From positions 28,746,664 through 28,810,663 of the forward strand of contig NW_022145601.1 in NCBI RefSeq assembly GCF_000002235.5: 64,000 nt of DNA, given 5' to 3'. Under the pieces are notes generated by a model. That model searched no databases. It worked only from the letters and a program-made list of their open reading frames with translations, and was not told the DNA's origin. The position numbers and the translations under genes are program-made. Position 1 is the stretch's first letter. Each line of letters starts with the position of its first letter. This document shows positions 26,901 to 35,900 of this stretch, piece by piece. This stretch comes from Strongylocentrotus purpuratus. Its lineage: Eukaryota; Echinodermata; Echinoidea; Camarodonta; Strongylocentrotidae.

Positions 26901-29900
26901 GACTGGAATAATAGATAGAGAGATGGACAGATAGACTGATGGATAGAACATTAATAAATTACTATTTTTATATTTTACAGCAGTCTGTCTCAGCAGAAGG
27001 AGCTTAAACCTTTGATAACCCTCTGGTGCTGTCAGTCCTGCTGGGTTTAGAAGACTACCAGTCACACTTTGTCCAATAAATGAATAAATGACTGGATAGA
27101 GAGATGGATTGATAGATTGATGGATAATTTCAATAATAAATCATTGTTTTCATATTTGCCAGCACTCTATGTCTCAAATGAAGGGACCTAAGCCCAACCC
27201 TTGCCAGCCCTCTTGTGCTGTCATCACATCCCGCTCAGTGCTGCTGTGCCTGGAGGACTATCAGACACACTTCTTCAGGACCCTAGCCAGGACAGATCTA
27301 GGAACCATCTCCCGGGTGGAGAGAAGCAAGTCTAATCTATCCTATCTCGTCATGGTGAGTAGTAGGTGAAATCTCTCCTGCCCTCTATGTCAGCCCTCTA
27401 AGCAAGTATAACACCGTTAGTCTGTTACATTGTTGAATATACAGTAGGCTTGCGGGTGCACCATGTGAGAGAGAGAGAGAGGATTGAGGAGTCCTGAAAA
27501 GGACTGTTTGTTATCTTTCTTAGCTTATAGTTTTAAGGAGAACTATAGCGCTTGGAGAGGATGAGTGGCTCGACGTTTTGAACAGATTGACTATCCGTCG
27601 TCATTATTGAATAGGTTACGTTATAGGTCTTTCAAATTTGTGATGCCTTTTGAATAAAAAGCACTGGGAATGATAATGGTATTCTGTTCTTGTATAGTAC
27701 ATTTATATTGCATAATGACTTAACCTCTCAATGCACTTATATCTGAAAACCCTGAATGAAAGGTCGTGGGGGAGTAAGATTATTGATTGGGGAATTGATT
27801 TTTATGCCTTCGCCACCGAAGGTGGTGCCGGAGGCATCATGTTTTCGGGTTGTCCGTCCGTACGTCCGTACGTCCGTCCCGTTTGACCGTTATCACAATA
27901 TCTCAAGAACCATTTAAGATTTAAACTTAAGACTCGGGAATAGTATTTATCACCATAGGAAGACGATCTGATTAGATTTTGGAGTACGTAGGTCAAAGGT
28001 CACAGGTCACAGAGGTCAACTTATGAAATTCCTTGTATTGAGTTTGTTAGCACGATATCTCAAGAACCATTTGAGATTTAAACTTCAAACTTAAGGATAG
28101 TATGTATCACCATAGGAAGACGATCTGATTAGATTTTGGAGTACGTAGGTCAAAGGTCACAGGTCACAGAGGTCAACTTATGAAATTCCATACATTGAGA
28201 TTGTTATCATGATATCTCAAGAACCACTGGAGATTTAAACTTCAAACTTAGTGATAGTGTGTATCACTATAGGAAAACAATCTGATTACATTTTGGAGCA
28301 CGTAGGTCAAAGGTCAAGGGTCATAGAGGTCAACTTATGAAATTCCATACATTGAGATTGTTATCATGATATCTCAAGAACCACTGGAGATGTAAAAACT
28401 TCAAACTTAAGGATAGTATGTATCACCATAGGAAGACGATCTGATTAGATTTTGGAGCACGTAGGTCAAAGGTCAAGGGTCACAGAGGTCAACTTATGAA
28501 ATTCCATACATTGAGATTGTTATCATAATATCTCAAGAACCACTGGAGATTTAAACTTCAAACTTAATGATAGTGTGTATCACCATAGGAAGACAATCTG
28601 ATTAGATTTTGGAGCACGTAGGTCAAAGGTCAAGGGTCACAGAGGTCAACTTATGAAATTCCATACATTGAGATCGTTATCGCGATATCTCAAGAACCAC
28701 TGGAGAATTTTCACTTCAAACTTAATGATAGTATGTATCACCATATCATAATATCTCAAGAACCACTGGAGATTTAAACTTCAAACTTAATGATAGTGTG
28801 TATCACCATAGGAAGACAATCTGATTAGATTTTGGAGCACGTAGGTCAAAGGTCGAGGGTCACAGAGGTCAACTTATGAAATTCCATACATTGAGATTGT
28901 TATCATGATATCTCAAGAACCACTGGAGATTTAAACTCCAAACTTGTTTAAATTGCTCTATGGCGGAGGCATCATTTTCGACTGCGCGCAGTCAAAATTC
29001 CATCTAGTTGTTAATGTTTTGGTTCGTTTTTTCTTTATTCTGCGGGATTTATCAAATCCTATTTTTGACCATAGAAAAAAACAATATCATAATGGCAAAT
29101 TTGGATAAAGAGAACACAATGGAATTGTGAAGCTGCTTTAGAACAGATACATGTGGACCAACTTGATTCTTCTCATTAAAGGGATTGGGTAACTTTGTCT
29201 CAGATTCTGAAACAAAATCCTGGATTTAGCTCATGCTGCAATGATAATTATAAACCTTGAGGTCAGTCAGGAACCCCATGACTTTGACAAGCCGATCGCT
29301 TGTCTGATTATAAAGATATTTATGATTGGAAATTGAAATCAAATTTTGCATTTTCCTAACGGTTTCTATAACACTACAGTCTATTGGAGAAAACGAGTAT
29401 GGTAAAACCGGTCACTCAAAGATTTTACCTTTTTGAGGCACTTCTTGATCATTTTGAAGCACAATTTTTTTTTAGGGGTTCAATATTAAACCATATCACA
29501 GACACTGATAGTACGTAGGGCCGTGCATCTCAGATTTAACATTGTTAAACAATGCCTTTAATGCCCCCCCTCCTTTGTATCGCCGTACCCCTCCACACAA
29601 TGGAGGGTCTAAACAGTGGATCTAATGAAAGGAAATCAGCCCGAGTTATGGCAGGGAGAGCAACGCGAAACTCACAGTCAAGCGAAATCACGCAAATTCC
29701 GATCCCTGAACTTCTCAACAATAAAGACTTCTTTGACATGATCAAAAAAACGATTAAGAAAACAATACGAGAGGAAATGCAAGAACTAAAACAAGAATTC
29801 GCCAAACTCTCGAAGCAAGTAGAGTCAAACGAGTCAAATATTGTCTCACTTCAGATCGAGACTGAACGTAAAAGCCAACAAATAAACGATCTGGAAAAAC

Positions 29901-32900
29901 GACTCAAAACACAGGAAGACTCAACAAACAGACTACAAAACAAGTGCAACGACGCCGAGCAGTACTCGAGGAGAAATTGTATACGAGTTTTTGGAGTCCC
30001 CGAAAGCACAGGAGAACAGACCGACAAAGTCATCATGAACATTGCCAAGGAGAAGCTAGGAGTGGAGCTACAACTAAAGGACCTCGACCGAAGCCACCGG
30101 ATCGGGGCGATCTGGAGACCAGACACTCAGGGCATAGGAGCCTCAGTTCACCAGCAGAGACTACCAGCGACACCGACCTCGACTCCGGGTGGACCGGAGA
30201 ACACAGCCGCATCGACACCGACATCGTGGGCCGCTGTGGCGGATAGGGCGACGCGGAGGTCGGAACAGGTTCACCACCGACCGATCATCGTCAAATTTGC
30301 TACCTACCGCGCGAAGCAGACACTGATGGCGGTTAGACGGCGGCTCAAAAACTCCGGGATTACTATAGCGGAGGACCTGACCTCCCATAACTACGAAATA
30401 CTCAAGGTGGCAAGATCGTCACCAAGAGTATCCGCAGCTTGGTCGTCAGATGGCCGCATCCTGGTAGCACTCCCTGCGACAAACGGCAAATCGGTCAGGA
30501 AAGTTATCGGTACCATAGAAGAGGCAAGAAAATTAAGGTAACCACATTAACACGAATAGAACGTGAAGAAAAACTCACATAGACTGATAGACAGCTAGAG
30601 AGAGAAAGAGAAAGTAAGATGACAGAACTATAATATTTCCCTGGGAGGTTCCCGACCCTCTCAATAGACATTTTTACTTTGAACTTTTATTATTGAACTC
30701 AGTATTCCCTAATAGGGGATTTAATTTGTGATTTTGTGATTTTTTTTTTATTGTAACTTGTTTGACTTATCTGGGTGAGTGTGTATGAAGTGTGTGAACT
30801 GTGCTGATTTTTTATCCTCTGCTCAATCATTCATCTGTACGCAATGTATTTCAAGTATATTACCTTTTAATCATTTTCTTAGTGACAATGATTTTTATTG
30901 GAATGTATTCAGTTTCTTTCAATTGAATCAAAATATTAATATTGAAAGACTCCAAAATTTGAAAATAAATCCATTTGTTATGAATAAAGAACTCAAATTC
31001 AGTGAAACACCATTTTTGGATAATGATTATGATGTAACTCAACTCAAATGTGATTATATGTTTTGTGAAGATTTTGGAAAGAAATATAGCTTATGTACAC
31101 CATCTTTGTCTTTAATACATATAAATGCAAGAAGTTTAAAAAAGAATTTTGATGATTTTCAGTTACTACTCAGTTCAGTGAAATTTGATTTTGATATTAT
31201 TGCTGTTTCTGAGACATGGTTCCACCCAAATCTTGATCTTGATATATATTCTATGCAGGGGTATTCCTTGATACAACAATGTAGAGACAATAAAAACGGT
31301 GGGGGCGTTGCAATTTATGTTAAGCACAATATCCGGTATAAAATTCGCAATGATTTGACATGCATTACACCTGATTATGAAATTGTATCAATTGAAACAA
31401 ATGAATCTTTAAAAAAACCTATTGTAATTACTTGTATTTATCGCCCACCAAGCTCTGATATACCATGTTTTATAGAAAAGATGAACTCTGTTTTAGAATT
31501 ATTGGATAGTGAACGAAAAGAAATATATATTATGGGCGACTTTAATATTGATTTATTAAATTGTGCTTCTCATGATAAAACAAATGATTTTTTAGAAAAA
31601 ATGCTTTCATTTTATATGCTTCCACTAATTTCGAAACCTACTCGAGTATCTACAAAAACTGCAACACTTATTGATAACATTTTTACAAATACTTTAAATG
31701 ATAATGTACATTCAGGTTTGTTATACTCCGACTTCTCTGACCATTTTCCAGTGTATTGTATTAATGTTTGTAAAAATAATAAAGATAATCAGTATAGACA
31801 TCGTTCTGAATTTGCTAGTATGAAGAAAAGAAAAATTACAAAAGACGGGATATCTCGATTGAAGAATGAGTTGAAAAAAATAGATTGGTCAAATATGTAT
31901 AATGTTGATAATGTGAATTATTGTTATAATGAATTTATATGTAAATTATCATTATTGTACGATGATTGTTTTCCATTGTTACCCATTTTTGAAAAGAACA
32001 AGAAGTGCAAATTCAAGCAACTATGGATGAGTAAAGGACTTTTAATATCAGTACGAAAGAAACAAAAATTACATCAACAGTTCTTGAAACAACGTAATGA
32101 TAATAATAGAACTAAGTATACTATATATAAAAATAAATTAACTTCTTTATTACGAACAGCTAAGAAACAGTACTATTATAAAATGTTTGCTAAGTATAAA
32201 CATGATTGCAAGAAAACATGGTCACAAGTTAATGTATTACTAGGAAAGAGCAAGAAGAATGATTTGCCATGTAATATGTATTTTGAAAATATTAGTTACA
32301 ATAATAGAAAAGAGATTGTTGAATGTTTCAATTCATACTTTGTTAATGTAGGGAGTAATCTAGCTCGTGGCATTCCTGTTGTAGATACTTCATTTAATGA
32401 TTATTTAAAAACTCATAATGATTTTACATTGTTTTTAAAACCTACTACAGTATTTGAAATAATTGAACTTAGTAAAACATTGAAACCATATAAAGCAAGT
32501 GGCCCAGATGGTATTTCTCCCAGAGTAGTAAAAGAATGTATACACTTTATTGTTGATCCATTATGTAATATATTTAATAAATCAATTTCTTCTGGAGTAT
32601 TCCCCGACAGTTTGAAATTAGCTAAAATTATACCCATTTATAAGAAAAATGAAAAAGAAAATATACAAAATTATAGACCAATTGCTCTTTTATCAATTTT
32701 TTCAAAATTATTTGAAAAAATCCTGCAAAAAAGAATTTATGATTTTTTGGTTAAAAACAATTTATTGATAAATGAGCAATTTGGATTTAGGAAGACTTAT
32801 TCTACATGTTTGGGAGCACTTCATTTAACAGATTATGTAATTAAGAATATGGATAAGGGTAATTATTCATTGGGTGTGTTTATGGATTTGTCAAAAGCGT

Positions 32901-35900
32901 TCGACACCATTGACCACCACATACTGCTCAAAAAATTAAATTATTATGGTATTCGCGGCCTTCCATTGAAATTAATTGAAAACTATTTGAGTGATAGAAA
33001 GCAGTATGTGGTGGTTGACGGTGTCTGTTCGACTAAAAGGGATGTAATATGTGGTGTTCCTCAAGGATCTGTTCTAGGGCCCCTTTTGTTTTTAATTTAT
33101 ATAAATGATATTAAACAATCTTCAAATGTATTAAATTTTACACTCTTTGCAGATGATACTTCCGTTACTACATCACATAGTAGTGTATATACTTTAGTTG
33201 ATACTATGAATAATGAATTGATAAAATTGGATAATTGGTTCAAATGTAATAAATTATTTCTCAATTATGATAAAACAAATTATGTAATATTTCATTCTCG
33301 AAATCGGAAGATCCCTAGTGATTTATTGCCTATACAAATTGATGTAAATATTATAAAAAGGAAAGAATGTGTTCAGTTTCTTGGTATTATAATTGATGAA
33401 TTACTTAATTGGAAACCTCATATTGATTGCATTTCGTTGAAATTATCTCGAAGTATTGGAGTTTTGTCAAAGCTAAAGCATGTTTTACCATCAAATATTT
33501 TGCTTATGTTGTATAATAGTATGATTTTTCCACATGTAAATTATTGTAATATTATTTGGGGAAATACTTATGCATCATATATAGATAAGATTTATTTGTT
33601 ACAGAAACGAGCCGTGCGTATTATTACTAAATCTGATTATTTAGCCCCATCACGGCCACTTTTTGTTAAAACACACGTAGTCCCAATTTTTGAATTGATT
33701 CAATTTAATATTCGCATATTTATGTTTAAATTTCAAAATCGCCTATTGCCAGAAATTCCTAATATAAACTTTGTTATTAATAGTGATATTCACTCGTATT
33801 CTACTCGTCAGAAAAATCATTTACATTTATTTAAAGTTCGTACGACAAATGCACAAAATTCTTTCTATTTAAATGGCATTAAGGAATGGAATAATTTGAG
33901 TAATGATATTAAGGAAAGTACAACTCTATCTCGATTTAAAGTACGATGTACACAGTTATTATTTAATGATTTATGTAAACAAGTTTGAGCAGAGGAGGAT
34001 ATTTTGAATGTATGTGTGTATGTATATGTGTGAGCGTGCTTGTGTGTTTGTATCATGTTATTTTAAAGTTTTTAAACTGTATAATTTATGTGTAGTTTGT
34101 TTTTTCTTTTTAAGGCCCCACCACAAGCAATTTGCTTCTAAGGGTGTCCTTTACCGTAATATGTTTACTATGTTACTCATTTGTATGTACATGTTTCATT
34201 TTATGGTTAAATAAAACTTTACTTTACTTACTTTACTTACATCCTGCATAATTTCTTTTTTGACAGAGCTTCAGGAATACAGACTGTGACAATCCATGGT
34301 TGTTGTATTTCAACTGCAGCCGGGAGCTTGATAAGTTTGTCAATCATCTCTCACAGGCATTCCATCAGAGGACGCAGGTAATGTATACAGGCCTGATAAT
34401 TATCAGATATAAATTGGTTTCTCAATTTTTTTCCCCCTGATTTTATCCCAATACAGACCTGCCAACCAGTACGATTTAGTTGTATTTAGTACGATTTTCA
34501 ATGTCAAAATGTCCATTCTGTCCTGTAAAGTATCCTACAAGCATCTCACATCGGCAATTTGGGGATGTTTATTGGTTATTCCAACACACCAGTTGTGACG
34601 AAATAATGCATATTCAACCAATGATCAATAAAAAAAATTCTTCCTGTAGGTAGAAACTGAAAGAGGCATTGATCCGCGTAACAATCCGTGTTTATTTTCA
34701 AGAATACAACTTTTGTCAGTAAAATACAACTTTTGACACTAAAGAATACAGTTTTTGAACTCCAGAGGTTGGCAGGTCTGCCAATATTTCCCTTATTTTC
34801 CCTAATTTTCCCTATTTTTCCCCAATTTTCTTACTCCAAAGGTGGGGAATGTTGTTAGATGCCATTTTTCCTGAAACCTTTTTTTTAATTTTTTTTTTTA
34901 CTCAAGTCGGGGGGGGGGGGGGGGGGGGGGGGGGTTGAGGAATTTTTTTTTTTAGTGCTCACTATCACCCCTTTGTATAAATGAATATATGGACTCTATG
35001 ATACTACCTACCAAATTACCACCCCGCCCTGGACAACTATTCCGCTACTCCCATAAGACAACTACAGTCAAACCTGCTTTAGTGACCACCTATCTTCAAA
35101 GACCACTTTTTGTGTTTCCCTTGGGCGGTCGCTTTAGACAGGTTTGACTGTATCTCTGAACAACTACCACCAATGATAACCATCCCCCAGACTATTCCCC
35201 TTCGCCAGGCAGTTAGTGAACTTCCTCCAGGACTACTACTAACCGCTAGAATATGTAGTCTCATGTAGAAAGAGAATTTTTAAAGATAACAAATTGTCCT
35301 CCATCCTCGCTTTGCTCGCCCGCAACATTTAGAAACATTTAGAAACAGGATGATTATATGAACTAAGTGCCTGATTATCCTCATATTTGTGTTTCCAAAA
35401 GTGACTGAATATATGATTTTTGTATTCATGTATTGTATTGTATTTATCAAACTTCAGTGATGTACATCAATAATCTGTATATAAACATATATATCATATA
35501 AATCAATTTACAATGCAATGTAGCAAATCAATGTATATTCAGTGGTGAGGTGCAGGCAGACATTATTTTATATCTTATCTAGAGTTTTGATTATGAAATA
35601 AATTTGTTACCACATTAAACATGACATTACCATACTTTTGGCTCGCTCACTTCAACAAAAAATAGAAACAAATGTGCCTGTACATGTGTAGATGGCACTT
35701 GACGAGTGCCCGAGAGATGCAAAATATATCTCCTGGGATGAATTTAGGATTTGGGTGATGAGAAACTGTAATGGGTACCATGACTTCAAGGAGGTAACGC
35801 TGTACTAGCCAACAAGTATTTATGCATTTGTCATTTGCAGAAGGGCTTAAAAGATCCATAGTATCCAGGATTTAAAATTTACCGAGCTTCACTATTTTTT

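Larger units (their letters stand above)
29562..34240 (+). mobile_element. CR1/L2-type LINE with both ORFs intact
   Basis: About 4.7 kb, sense to PLEKHM2, inside its intron between 27354 and 34267. It has ORF1 (29600-30541) and ORF2 (30785-33988), a short 3' UTR, and a 3' end made of cttta/ctta repeats (34217-34240) rather than a plain poly-A. No target duplication is obvious, which is common for CR1/L2 elements. Both frames are free of stops, so the insertion looks recent. The exact clade needs a phylogeny. Confidence 0.9.

Noticed and set aside
27805..29010. CRISPR-like array (regular repeats)
   Set aside because: Units of about 157-160 bp are similar along their whole length, with no unique spacers, and the genome is eukaryotic.
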